Source: Burkholderia latens (GTDB taxonomy: Bacteria > Pseudomonadota > Gammaproteobacteria > Burkholderiales > Burkholderiaceae). Taken from it: 64,000 nt of DNA. Below, piece after piece: positions 43,188 through 50,607 of this stretch. The first letter of the stretch is position 1; each line of letters starts with the position of its first letter. The notes beneath the pieces were generated by a model, which saw only the letters and a list, made by a program, of their open reading frames with translations, ran no database searches and was not told the DNA's origin. The translations under genes and the position numbers were made by a program. The stretch lies in assembly GCF_001718795.1 (NCBI RefSeq), contig NZ_CP013438.1:1302001-1366000 (forward strand), read 5' to 3'.

Positions 43188-43240
43188 GGAAACCGCGCAG
43201 AGCCTCGTCTTCTGCCGCATCCCGGGAAGCAGGATGCGGC
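43156..43240 (+). promoter_or_regulatory. Structured part of the mgtA leader
   Basis: Two exact hairpins lie in the roughly 550-nt leader: GTTGGTC-CTC-GACCAAC (43156-43172) and GCCGCATCC-N9-GGATGCGGC (43214-43240). More GC-rich complementary segments follow up to about 43360. Long structured leaders that sense Mg are known for mgtA/mgtCBR and for the M-box in other bacteria; this one does not match either by eye. Confidence 0.45.
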
Positions 43241-43455
43241 GCCCTTCCGGCCTGACCGGCCAGAATCCCCCGCCGATTTTTCGATATCGCCGAATGCCCG
43301 CGCCGTGCAGCCGCACGCTGCCGCGTGCGTGCATTCGCGCTGCGCGCAGCGCGAGCTGCATGCATACTCCGTTCGCGTGCCGTCCGGCCGCGCGCCGTCG
43401 TGCGTGCGCAGCCGTGATCGCCCGTGCCGCCCACCCGCAACCGACAGGAGTGCAG

Positions 43456-43614
43456 ATGAACCCGGACGACAGTAGTCGATTACCGCTCGCCGGTGCGATG
43501 CCGCGCGCCAACAGTCGGCCCATGCGCCACGCGCCGGCGAGCGTTCCCACCACCACCGATCCACAGCCGATCGCGCCCGACGCGACGCGGCCGGGAGCGC
43601 TCGTGCGTCGATAA
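43456..43614 (+). CDS. Candidate leader ORF 2 upstream of mgtA (52 aa)
   Basis: A 52-codon frame starting M-N-P-D-D-S-S-R-L-P, with AGGAG 5 bp before the ATG, a better ribosome-binding site than many genes here. It contains ten prolines and has two aspartates right after residue 3. The Salmonella MgtL leader peptide (M-E-P-D-P-T-P-L-P) is also acidic and proline-rich at its N-terminus, and such sequences destabilise ribosomes when Mg is low. The ORF ends 47 bp before mgtA. The parallel is inference; the peptide itself is not a recognised family. Confidence 0.5.
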   Translation: MNPDDSSRLPLAGAMPRANSRPMRHAPASVPTTTDPQPIAPDATRPGALVRR

Positions 43615-43661
43615 CGTCACGCTCGCTCCCCGCCACCCGCATCGTGCGCAAGGAGCGACTC

Positions 43662-46442
43662 ATGGCACAACAAAACACATCGCAGAAGAAACAGCGCGGC
43701 TTCATCAACGCCGGCCCCGGTCAGCAGAACGAACCACATGTCATACGGGCTGCGCAGGAGGCAGCCCGCCCGCTCGAGGACACCTTCAAGTCGCTGCGCA
43801 CCACCGCGCGCGGCCTCACCTGCGCCGAGGCCGCCGACAGGCTGCAGCACCACGGTCCGAACGAAATCGCGCACGACAAGCCGCCGCACTGGACGCGCCA
43901 GCTGCTGCACGCGTTCCACAACCCGTTCGTTTACGTGCTGCTGGTGCTCGCCGCGATCAGCTTCTTCACCGACGTCTACTTCGCGGCACCCGACGATCGC
44001 GACTACGTCGGCATGACGATCCTGCTGACGATGGTCACGATCAGCGCGTTGCTGCGCTTCGTACAAGAATTCCGGTCGCTGCGCGCGGCCGAGAAGCTCA
44101 AGGCAATGGTCCGCACGACGGCGACCGTGCAGCGCGCGGTCACCGACACGTCGGAGCCCGCACGCCGCGAGGTGCCGATGCGCGAAGTGGTGGTCGGCGA
44201 CATCGTGCATCTGTCGGCCGGCGACATGATCCCCGCCGACGTGCGGCTGCTCGCGTCGCGAGACCTGTTCATCAGCCAGGCCGTGCTGACCGGCGAAGCG
44301 CTGCCGGTCGAGAAGTACGACACGCTTGGCGCAGTCGCCGGCAAGTCGGCCGGCACCAGCATGGCGGATGCGTCGGGCGCACGCCGCGCGGCGAACGGTG
44401 CATCGACGTCGCTGCTCGATCTCGAGAACGTCTGCTTCATGGGCACCAACGTGGTGAGCGGCACGGCGACGGCCGTTGTCGTCGCGACCGGCGAGGACAC
44501 CTATTTCGGTTCGCTCGCGCGCAACGTCGTGAGCTACAAGCGTATCGAGACGAGCTTCGACCGTGGCGTTGCGAGCGTGAGCTGGCTGCTGATCAAGTTC
44601 ATGTTCGTGATGGTGCCGATCGTGTTCATGATCAACGGACTGACCAAGGGCGACTGGCTGAGCGCGCTCACGTTCGCGCTCGCAGTGGCCGTCGGCCTGA
44701 CGCCCGAGATGCTGCCGATGATCGTCAGCGCGAATCTCGCACGCGGCGCGGTCGCGATGGCGCGCCGCAAGGTCGTCGTGAAACGGCTCAACTCCGTGCA
44801 GAACTTCGGCGCAATGGACGTGCTGTGCACCGACAAGACCGGCACGCTCACGCAAGACAAGATCATCCTGGAACACCACCTGGACTTGTCCGGCCACAAG
44901 AACGAGGACATTCTCCGCCTCGGCTGGCTGAACAGCTTTCATCAGAGCGGCCAAAAGAACCTGATCGACATCGCGATCGTCGCGCGCGCCGATGCGATCG
45001 GCGATCGCGTTAAGCCGCAGGGCTACAAGAAGATCGACGAGTTGCCGTTCGACTTCGTGCGCCGCCGCCTGTCGGTGGTCGTCGAGGACACCCACGGCGC
45101 GCACATGCTGATCTGCAAGGGTGCGGTCGAGGAAATGCTCGCCGTGTCGACTCACGTTCAGCACGAAGACGGCGTGCGTCCGCTCGATTTCGTCGCGCGC
45201 AAGCGGCTGCTCGAACAGGCGAACGCGTACAACGAGGACGGTTTCCGCGTGCTGGTGCTCGCGACGCGCCTGATTCCGCGCGGCGACGAACGCGGGCAAT
45301 ACCGCACCGCCGACGAGCGCGACCTCGTCGTGCGCGGCTTCCTGACCTTCCTCGATCCGCCGAAGGAATCGGCCGCGCCGGCGCTCGCCGCACTTCGCGA
45401 AAACGGCGTCACCGTGAAGGTGCTCACCGGCGACAACCCGACGGTCACGATGAAGGTCTGCCGGCAGGTCGGGCTCGAACCGGGCAAGCCGATGCTCGGC
45501 GCCGAGATCGAAACACTCGACGACGCAACGCTTGCGCAAGCCGTCGAACGCACGACGGTGTTCGCGAAGCTCACGCCGCTGCAGAAGGCGCGCATCGTGA
45601 AGGCGTTGCAGGCGAACGGCCACACGGTCGGCTTCCTCGGCGACGGTATCAACGACGCCCCCGCGCTGCGCGATGCCGACGTCGGCATCTCCGTCGACAG
45701 CAGCGCCGACATCGCGAAGGAAACGGCCGACATCATCCTGCTCGAAAAGAGCCTGATGGTGCTCGAGGAAGGCGTAATCAAGGGGCGCGAAACGTTCGGC
45801 AACATTCTGAAGTACCTGAACATGACGGCCAGCTCGAACTTCGGCAACGTGTTCTCGGTGCTCGTCGCGAGCGCGTTCCTGCCATGGGAGCCGATGCTCG
45901 CGACGCAGCTGCTCGTGTTGAACCTGATCTACGACACGTCGCAGATGCTGCTGCCGTGGGACCGGATGGATCCCGAGTTCCTGAAGAAACCGCGCAAGTG
46001 GGAAGCCGGCAACATCGGGCGCTTCATGCTGTGGGTCGGGCCGACGTCGTCGGTGTTCGACATCACGACCTACGTGCTGCTGTGGACCGTGTTCGGCGCC
46101 GGAGCGATGTATCAGCTGCACGGCGGATTCGGCGGACAGATCGTGATGAACTCCGGCTGGTTCATCGAGAGCCTCGTATCGCAGACGCTGGTCGTGCACC
46201 TGCTGCGCACGCAGAAAATTCCGTTCCTGCAGAGCACGGCCGCGCTGCCGGTGCTGCTGTCAACGTTTACCGCGATCGCGATCGGCTGCTGGCTGCCGTT
46301 CTCGCCGTTCGCCGATTCGCTCGGCTTCATGCAACTGCCGGGCACCTACTGGCTGTGGCTCGCGGCGACGATGGCCGGCTACATCGTGCTCGCGCAGATC
46401 GTGAAGACGGTCTACGTGCGTCGCTACAAGCAGTGGTTCTGA
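43662..46442 (+). CDS. mgtA: Magnesium-transporting P-type ATPase
   Basis: 926 residues, P3B-type ATPase that imports Mg across the inner membrane at the cost of ATP. The N-terminal cytoplasmic region is followed by helices 1-2, the actuator loop with L-T-G-E-A-L-P-V-E, the phosphorylation site D391 in C-T-D-K-T-G-T-L-T, the nucleotide-binding K-G-A-V-E-E-M, the hinge G-D-G-I-N-D-A-P-A-L-R, and six C-terminal helices. N-L-I-Y-D and M-L-P-M-I-V-S-A are typical of MgtA/MgtB. ATG 43662 has AAGGAG upstream. The long leader with two small ORFs suggests control by Mg after transcription starts. No PhoP-type operator is evident to me. Confidence 0.95.
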   Translation: MAQQNTSQKKQRGFINAGPGQQNEPHVIRAAQEAARPLEDTFKSLRTTARGLTCAEAADRLQHHGPNEIAHDKPPHWTRQLLHAFHNPFVYVLLVLAAISFFTDVYFAAPDDRDYVGMTILLTMVTISALLRFVQEFRSLRAAEKLKAMVRTTATVQRAVTDTSEPARREVPMREVVVGDIVHLSAGDMIPADVRLLASRDLFISQAVLTGEALPVEKYDTLGAVAGKSAGTSMADASGARRAANGASTSLLDLENVCFMGTNVVSGTATAVVVATGEDTYFGSLARNVVSYKRIETSFDRGVASVSWLLIKFMFVMVPIVFMINGLTKGDWLSALTFALAVAVGLTPEMLPMIVSANLARGAVAMARRKVVVKRLNSVQNFGAMDVLCTDKTGTLTQDKIILEHHLDLSGHKNEDILRLGWLNSFHQSGQKNLIDIAIVARADAIGDRVKPQGYKKIDELPFDFVRRRLSVVVEDTHGAHMLICKGAVEEMLAVSTHVQHEDGVRPLDFVARKRLLEQANAYNEDGFRVLVLATRLIPRGDERGQYRTADERDLVVRGFLTFLDPPKESAAPALAALRENGVTVKVLTGDNPTVTMKVCRQVGLEPGKPMLGAEIETLDDATLAQAVERTTVFAKLTPLQKARIVKALQANGHTVGFLGDGINDAPALRDADVGISVDSSADIAKETADIILLEKSLMVLEEGVIKGRETFGNILKYLNMTASSNFGNVFSVLVASAFLPWEPMLATQLLVLNLIYDTSQMLLPWDRMDPEFLKKPRKWEAGNIGRFMLWVGPTSSVFDITTYVLLWTVFGAGAMYQLHGGFGGQIVMNSGWFIESLVSQTLVVHLLRTQKIPFLQSTAALPVLLSTFTAIAIGCWLPFSPFADSLGFMQLPGTYWLWLAATMAGYIVLAQIVKTVYVRRYKQWF

Positions 46443-46800
46443 ACGCCTTCGAACGTTGGCGTGCCGGTCCGCACGGACCGGCCGCCTTCAACACGATACG
46501 AGCCAGCCCGGTATCGGCGGTGTCTGCCGCGGCGCCTTACAAGGCGACGGACAAGCTGCAACGCGTGGCCGACGTCGGCATGTCGCGCAGTGCCGAAAGC
46601 ACGGCGGGCGCGAACCCGACGTTCGTGATCGCGAGTGCGATCTGTTCGCCGACGCGCTGGCTCGATCTCGACGTCGGCGATCGACACGGGCGGCACGAAC
46701 AGAGCGACCGTCACTCCGTGATGGGCGGCGCGACGGCGCGGTGGTGACGCCGCCTGTCGAACCGCACGGGCACGGGCCGCTTTCGGGCGGCCCGTTTTTT
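46443..46800. other. 358-bp region between mgtA and a convergent small regulator gene
   Basis: No intact gene is supported. A strong plus-strand terminator ends it (46772-46802), about 330 nt past the mgtA stop, so the mgtA message has a long 3' tail or a separate short RNA arises here. On the minus strand two coding-like segments in different frames (about 46655-46705 and 46555-46655) could be joined by one frameshift and may be the remnant of a small gene; see findings. Confidence 0.4.
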
Positions 46801-46802
46801 TC
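46772..46802 (+). terminator. Rho-independent terminator
   Basis: A 9-bp perfect stem ACGGGCCGC / GCGGCCCGT with a 6-nt loop is followed by a run of eight T. It lies between the convergent mgtA and small HTH genes, adjoining the stop codon of the latter. Confidence 0.88.
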
Positions 46803-47085
46803 AACCGCCGTCGTTCGCGCCGAAGAGCTCCGCACAGACCGCGCGCCCTTCTTGCGTCAATGCCGCGCTGCCTGTGCCGTCGTCGTTCAGCGTCGTCGCG
46901 CTCAAGCCGGCGGCATCGAGCTGCGTCAGCACACGGCGCAGCGTGCTCATCGGCAATTGCGATCGCTTCGCGATCTTCGGCAGCGACCACGTCTTGCCGG
47001 ACGGATCGATCGCGGCTTCGTTCAGCGTCGCGAGCGCGGCCACGATGGCGGGATCGAGCGGGGAATCATCGGATTCTGAAGTCAT
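46801..47085 (-). CDS. Small winged-helix DNA-binding protein (MarR/ArsR-like)
   Basis: 94 residues. The central part reads L-P-K-I-A-K-R-S-Q-L-P-M-S-T-L-R-R-V-L-T-Q-L-D-A-A-G-L, a helix-turn-helix with recognition helix, followed by a short wing (L-N-D-D-G-T-G-S-A-A-L-T-Q-E-G). That is a minimal winged-helix domain without an effector part. ATG 47085 is used; an in-frame extension of 31 codons upstream has no coding character. It lies 70 bp downstream of a LysR gene on the same strand. Likely a small cytoplasmic regulator; targets unknown. Confidence 0.72.
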   Translation of the reverse strand: MTSESDDSPLDPAIVAALATLNEAAIDPSGKTWSLPKIAKRSQLPMSTLRRVLTQLDAAGLSATTLNDDGTGSAALTQEGRAVCAELFGANDGG

Positions 47086-47155
47086 CGGTTCAGGCGGTGA
47101 GCCGGCGTGGAAGCCGCCATTCGTCGGGGATGCGGACGCAAACACTATACGCGCG

Positions 47156-48031
47156 TCACACGCCGTTGATCGCCGCACGCATGAACGACACGAAACGCGT
47201 CGTCACGGGATCGTCGCGACCGGCCAGCCACGCGAGGCCGACACGCCATTTCGCGTCGCGGCCGGCGAGCGGCAGGACGGTCGCATCGCGCAGCAGATAC
47301 TGCGCGCGCGACGGAATGAACGCGACGCCGACCCCGGCCGCGACCGACGTGAGCACCGATTGCACGTCTTCCGCCTGCTGCGTCACGTGCGGCACGAAAC
47401 GCCGCTCGACGCACCATCGGTCGATCTGCGCGGCGAGACCGGGGCCGCGCGCGCGCTGCAACGCGATGAAACCGATCTCGTTCAGCATGTCGAGATCGGC
47501 CGGCACGCGCTTGAAACCCAGGTGCGGCGGCACCGCGAGTGCGAGCCCCTCGTCGATCACCTTGAACGACGACAAACCTTCTTCGGAAGGCAGCCGCAGA
47601 AAACCGGCGTCGAGCTTGCCGGCGCGCAAGCGGCGCGTCTGCTCGGCCGACGACAGGTCGCTCAGCGTCACCGCGACACCCGGATTGCGCCGGCGGAATT
47701 CGGCGATCAGTTTCGGGACGAGCGTCAGCACGGACAGGCAGATGCCGAGCCGCAGATGCCCGCGCTGCCCGCTGGTCGCCTCGCGCGCCCGCGCGAGGAT
47801 CTCGTCGGCATCGCGGACGAGCGCCTGCGCATCGGGCAAAAAACGTTCACCGAACGGCGTCAGCTCCGCGCCGTGCCGGCCGCGCTCGAACAGCTTGCCG
47901 CCGAGACTCGCCTCCAGCGCGCCGATCTGCTTGCTCAGCGCCGGCTGGCTCATATGCAGCGCGTCGGCCGCGCGGCTGAAATGACTGAGCTCGGTGACGG
48001 TCAGAAACGTGCGCAGCAGTTTCAATTCCAT
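47156..48031 (-). CDS. LysR-type transcriptional regulator
   Basis: 291 residues. The helix-turn-helix reads V-T-E-L-S-H-F-S-R-A-A-D-A-L-H-M-S-Q-P-A-L-S-K-Q-I-G-A-L-E, followed by L-F-E-R and L-T-P-F-G-E, which resembles the CatR/BenM branch of aromatic-pathway regulators. The C-terminal half is the usual two-lobe effector domain (A-G-V-G-V-A-F-I-P-S near the end). No clear divergent target gene exists: the nearest plus-strand frame (48125) is a doubtful 78-residue ORF. It may have lost its partner or act elsewhere. Confidence 0.86.
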   Translation of the reverse strand: MELKLLRTFLTVTELSHFSRAADALHMSQPALSKQIGALEASLGGKLFERGRHGAELTPFGERFLPDAQALVRDADEILARAREATSGQRGHLRLGICLSVLTLVPKLIAEFRRRNPGVAVTLSDLSSAEQTRRLRAGKLDAGFLRLPSEEGLSSFKVIDEGLALAVPPHLGFKRVPADLDMLNEIGFIALQRARGPGLAAQIDRWCVERRFVPHVTQQAEDVQSVLTSVAAGVGVAFIPSRAQYLLRDATVLPLAGRDAKWRVGLAWLAGRDDPVTTRFVSFMRAAINGV

Positions 48032-48124
48032 TCTTCAAAGGAATCATATCGATCGAAACATTCATTTTACTGATCGAACGGCGCGGCGTTCAATACGGAC
48101 ATCCCCCTCCCGGAATTCACTGTC

Positions 48125-48361
48125 ATGTCCGTCGATCTCGAGGCCGCGTGCGTGGCCGCTGTTCCGTCCGACACGGTTGCCGCCGACGAACGCCGCGCCG
48201 CGGCCGCCCTGCCGGTGACCGAACCTCGCGCCGCACGCGCCGACGGACGCAGCCGCCGCTTTCGCTTCGGCGACGCGCTCGACGACGCGCCGCCGCGCGC
48301 CGTCACCGGTTCGATCGCGATCAGCTTCGCGGTCGTGTCGAGGCGGAACTGGCCGCGCTGA
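48125..48361 (+). CDS. Doubtful small ORF (78 aa), possible gene remnant
   Basis: A 78-codon frame divergent from the LysR gene. It is Ala/Arg/Asp-rich (start S-V-D-L-E-A-A-C-V-A-A-V, end A-I-S-F-A-V-V-S-R-R-N-W-P-R), with no signal peptide, membrane helix or recognised motif, and the ribosome-binding site is weak. Its position opposite a LysR regulator is where a target gene would normally start, so it may be the truncated front of a lost gene. It may equally be non-coding. Confidence 0.25.
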   Translation: MSVDLEAACVAAVPSDTVAADERRAAAALPVTEPRAARADGRSRRFRFGDALDDAPPRAVTGSIAISFAVVSRRNWPR

Positions 48362-48483
48362 CCCCGTGCGTCACGCGCGCACCATCGCGAGACCGCCGTC
48401 GATCATCCGAATAAGCCCCGCGAACCGGCCGGTATCGCACATCATCGCGTGCGCATCCAACGCCATCGCACCTCGAACGACCG

Positions 48484-48489
48484 TATAAT
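48484..48489 (+). promoter_or_regulatory. -10 box of the PBP7-type endopeptidase gene
   Basis: A consensus TATAAT in GC-rich surroundings, 67 bp before the TTG start of the endopeptidase gene. No good -35 is visible at 17 bp; the site may rely on an extended element or an activator. Confidence 0.5.
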
Positions 48490-48556
48490 TTCCCGCACCC
48501 GCTGCCCGCCCACGCATTTCGCGCCGCTGCAACGCGCGTGAAAAGGAGACTTTCGC

Positions 48557-49633
48557 TTGACCGGCTTCATCGCGCGTCTGCCGCGCGCCAGGACCATCCT
48601 GATCATCGCCCTGTCCTTCCTGACACTTGCGTTCGCAACGAACGCGTCCGCGCAGCACACGCAGCCGCATCGCACGGCGGCGCCGCAAGCGCATGCAAAA
48701 GTCGTCAAGAAAAAACCCGCTCATCGCAAGAAAAAGGCTGTCAAGCACCGCCGCCCGCGCGTGAAGCATCATGCGGTCAAGCGCCACGCGGCGCCCGCGC
48801 CGCACCGGCGCGCCAAACATACGACCGCGGTCCGCTCGCGCGCTGCCCCGAAACCGCGGCTCCTGGCGAGTTGCGGCTACACGCCGCGCGCGCTTCGTTC
48901 GCTGAATTCGCGCGCGGCGTACGTGCTCGACGTCGACTCCGGCACGCCGCTGCTCGCCCGCAACGCGCGCACCGTGCGGCCGATCGCGTCGATCTCGAAG
49001 CTGATGACGGCGGTCGTCGCGCGCGACGCGGACCGCCCGCTGAACGGCGTGCTGCGCGTCACCGCACACGATCGCGACACGATCAAGTTCACCGGTTCGC
49101 GGCTGCCGATCGGCGCCGAACTGTCGCGCCGCCAGATGTTCCATATCGCGCTGATGTCGTCGGAAAACCGCGCGGCGGCCGCGTTGAGCCGCGACTATCC
49201 GGGCGGCCGCACGGCATTCGTGAAGGCAATGAACCGCAAAGCGCGCCAGCTCGGGATGCGTCATACGCATTTTCGCGAGGCGACCGGCCTGTCGCCGCAC
49301 AACGTGTCGACCGCCGAGGATCTCGCGCGGCTCGTCGGCGCCGCCGCTCAAGATCCGCTGATCCGCTATTTCTCGACGGACACGTCGACTACCGTGCAGG
49401 CCGGCGACGACGAGCTGCTGTACGTGAACTCCGATCCGCTCGTGCGCTATGGTCGCCTGCCGATCCGGCTGCAAAAGACGGGGTTCATCAACGAATCCGG
49501 GCATGGCGTCGTCATGCGCATGCGCGTGAAGGGCCGCCGCGAAACGATCGTGCTGCTCGGTGCACCGACGCGCGCCGGCGTGTCGAGCGATGCACTGAAG
49601 ATCCATCGCTGGTTGAGCTGCTCGATCCAGTAA
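48557..49633 (+). CDS. pbpG: D-alanyl-D-alanine endopeptidase, PBP7 type, with polybasic linker
   Basis: 358 residues. After a signal peptide (cleavage near A32) comes a 69-residue linker (about 33-101) in which roughly half the residues are Lys, Arg or His and none is acidic. The S11 peptidase domain follows, with S145-I-S-K148, S-S-E-N for the SxN motif, and Q-K-T-G-F-I-N. PBP7-type enzymes cut D-Ala-mDAP cross-links in peptidoglycan. The start is TTG 48557, supported by AAGGAG 9 bp upstream and by the signal peptide. The linker could bind teichoic-like or LPS phosphates, DNA or the wall itself (inference). Confidence 0.88.
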   Translation: MTGFIARLPRARTILIIALSFLTLAFATNASAQHTQPHRTAAPQAHAKVVKKKPAHRKKKAVKHRRPRVKHHAVKRHAAPAPHRRAKHTTAVRSRAAPKPRLLASCGYTPRALRSLNSRAAYVLDVDSGTPLLARNARTVRPIASISKLMTAVVARDADRPLNGVLRVTAHDRDTIKFTGSRLPIGAELSRRQMFHIALMSSENRAAAALSRDYPGGRTAFVKAMNRKARQLGMRHTHFREATGLSPHNVSTAEDLARLVGAAAQDPLIRYFSTDTSTTVQAGDDELLYVNSDPLVRYGRLPIRLQKTGFINESGHGVVMRMRVKGRRETIVLLGAPTRAGVSSDALKIHRWLSCSIQ

Positions 49634-49689
49634 CCACGCCGGCTCACGACGCGTGCGGCGGCCCCATTCATCCACGGCGGAGTGAAGCG

Positions 49690-49926
49690 ATGCTGCACGA
49701 ATACCGTTTCAATGCGTTCGGCCGCCTGCTCGCGGTCGTACGATCGAATGGCCGCTGGAACGTGTTCGACCTCGGCACCGACGGCAAGCGGCGGCCGGCG
49801 AATCTGCACATTCCACCCGCGCTGGCCGCGGACGAGCTCGCGCAATATCTCGGCGACCTGCTGCACGAGAACGCGTCGCCGAAGTGCAGCGGCGTCGTAC
49901 CGGTCCCGCTGCCGCGGCGCGTGTAA
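49690..49926 (+). CDS. Conserved-looking small protein of unknown function
   Basis: 78 residues: L-H-E-Y-R-F-N-A-F-G-R-L-L-A-V-V-R-S-N-G-R-W-N-V-F-D-L-G-T-D-G-K-R-R-P at the front is a compact beta-hairpin-like segment, followed by an amphipathic helix (P-P-A-L-A-A-D-E-L-A-Q-Y-L-G-D-L-L-H-E). No signal or membrane segment, so cytoplasmic. It starts 56 bp after the endopeptidase and may be co-transcribed. Codon use is typical for the genome. I recognise no function. Confidence 0.68.
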   Translation: MLHEYRFNAFGRLLAVVRSNGRWNVFDLGTDGKRRPANLHIPPALAADELAQYLGDLLHENASPKCSGVVPVPLPRRV

Positions 49927-50055
49927 CGCCAGCGCCCGGGCGCCGTTCGCTGCCCGCCGCATCCCGCAGATTCGCCGCAGGCACGAGCGTTCATTGCCCC
50001 TGCCGCCGGTTGCACCGGTAACCTCGCGCCGTGTCGCGCCAATCATTTAAACAGT

Positions 50056-50071
50056 CAAACTTGCAAGTTTG
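50056..50071 (+). promoter_or_regulatory. Perfect 16-bp palindrome, probable MarR operator
   Basis: CAAACTTGCAAGTTTG reads the same on both strands. It lies 13 bp before the first possible ATG of the MarR gene, in an AT-rich promoter-like stretch, where a bound MarR dimer would block its own transcription and that of the genes that follow. Confidence 0.7.
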
Positions 50072-50084
50072 CCTGTTGTGTTCT

Positions 50085-50540
50085 ATGATTCGCCGCATGA
50101 CACCGCCACGCAAATCCGGCGTTTCTGCCGACACAGTCGCAGCTGACCTGACCCTCGCGGTCGGCCAGCTGATTCGTCGCCTGCGTTCCGAAATCGATTC
50201 CGAAGGGCTCGGCATGTCGCAGACGAGCGCGCTCGCGCGACTCGAGCGACAGGGCCCGATGACGACCGCCGAACTCGCACGCGCCGAAGCGATGAAACCG
50301 CAGTCGATGAAGGCGATTCTCGCGAGCCTCGAGGAAGACGCGCTCGTCGAGCGCGAGCCGCATCCGACCGACGGCCGCCAGATTCTGTTCAAACTCACCG
50401 CCGCCGGCCTCGACGCACGACGCAAGCGGCACGCCGCGAAACACGAGTGGCTGGGCGCCGCGATCGGAAAACTCGATCCGCAAGACATCGCCACGCTCGC
50501 CGCGGCAATCCCGCTGATCCGCCGCATCGGCGAGCAGTAA
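50085..50540 (+). CDS. MarR family transcriptional regulator
   Basis: 151 residues from ATG 50085, or 147 from ATG 50097; neither has a clear ribosome-binding site. Winged-helix features: M-S-Q-T-S-A-L-A-R-L-E-R-Q-G, M-T-T-A-E-L-A-R-A-E-A-M-K-P-Q-S-M-K-A-I-L-A-S-L-E (recognition helix) and V-E-R-E-P-H-P-T-D-G-R-Q-I-L-F (wing with the usual D-x-R). It heads a unit with an isochorismatase-like protein (67 bp downstream) and a DHA2 drug exporter, and probably represses them until a small aromatic compound binds. The palindrome at 50056-50071 is its likely operator. Confidence 0.87.
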   Translation: MIRRMTPPRKSGVSADTVAADLTLAVGQLIRRLRSEIDSEGLGMSQTSALARLERQGPMTTAELARAEAMKPQSMKAILASLEEDALVEREPHPTDGRQILFKLTAAGLDARRKRHAAKHEWLGAAIGKLDPQDIATLAAAIPLIRRIGEQ

Positions 50541-50607
50541 GCCGCCCGCGTGCCGCGCGGCTTACGCGCGCACGCGTCCCCCCTGCCCTTCACGGAGCAT
50601 CCGCATC

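Larger units (their letters stand above)
48032..48556. other. 525-bp region between a LysR gene and the PBP7-type gene
   Basis: Mostly GC-rich without a secure gene; it contains one doubtful ORF (48125-48361). The LysR side (48032-48075) is AT-rich and carries ATCGATCGAAA and TGATCGAAC elements that may be its own binding site. The right end holds a TATAAT box (48484-48489), the probable promoter of the endopeptidase gene. Confidence 0.45.

Noticed and set aside
43617..46199. An 860-codon open frame antisense to mgtA
   Set aside because: No recognisable motif and composition typical of a shadow frame; the plus strand encodes a complete P-type ATPase.
46456..46747. A plus-strand gene downstream of mgtA
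   Set aside because: The frame lacks a start with a ribosome-binding site and shows no motif; the minus-strand reading is equally plausible, so neither is called as a gene.
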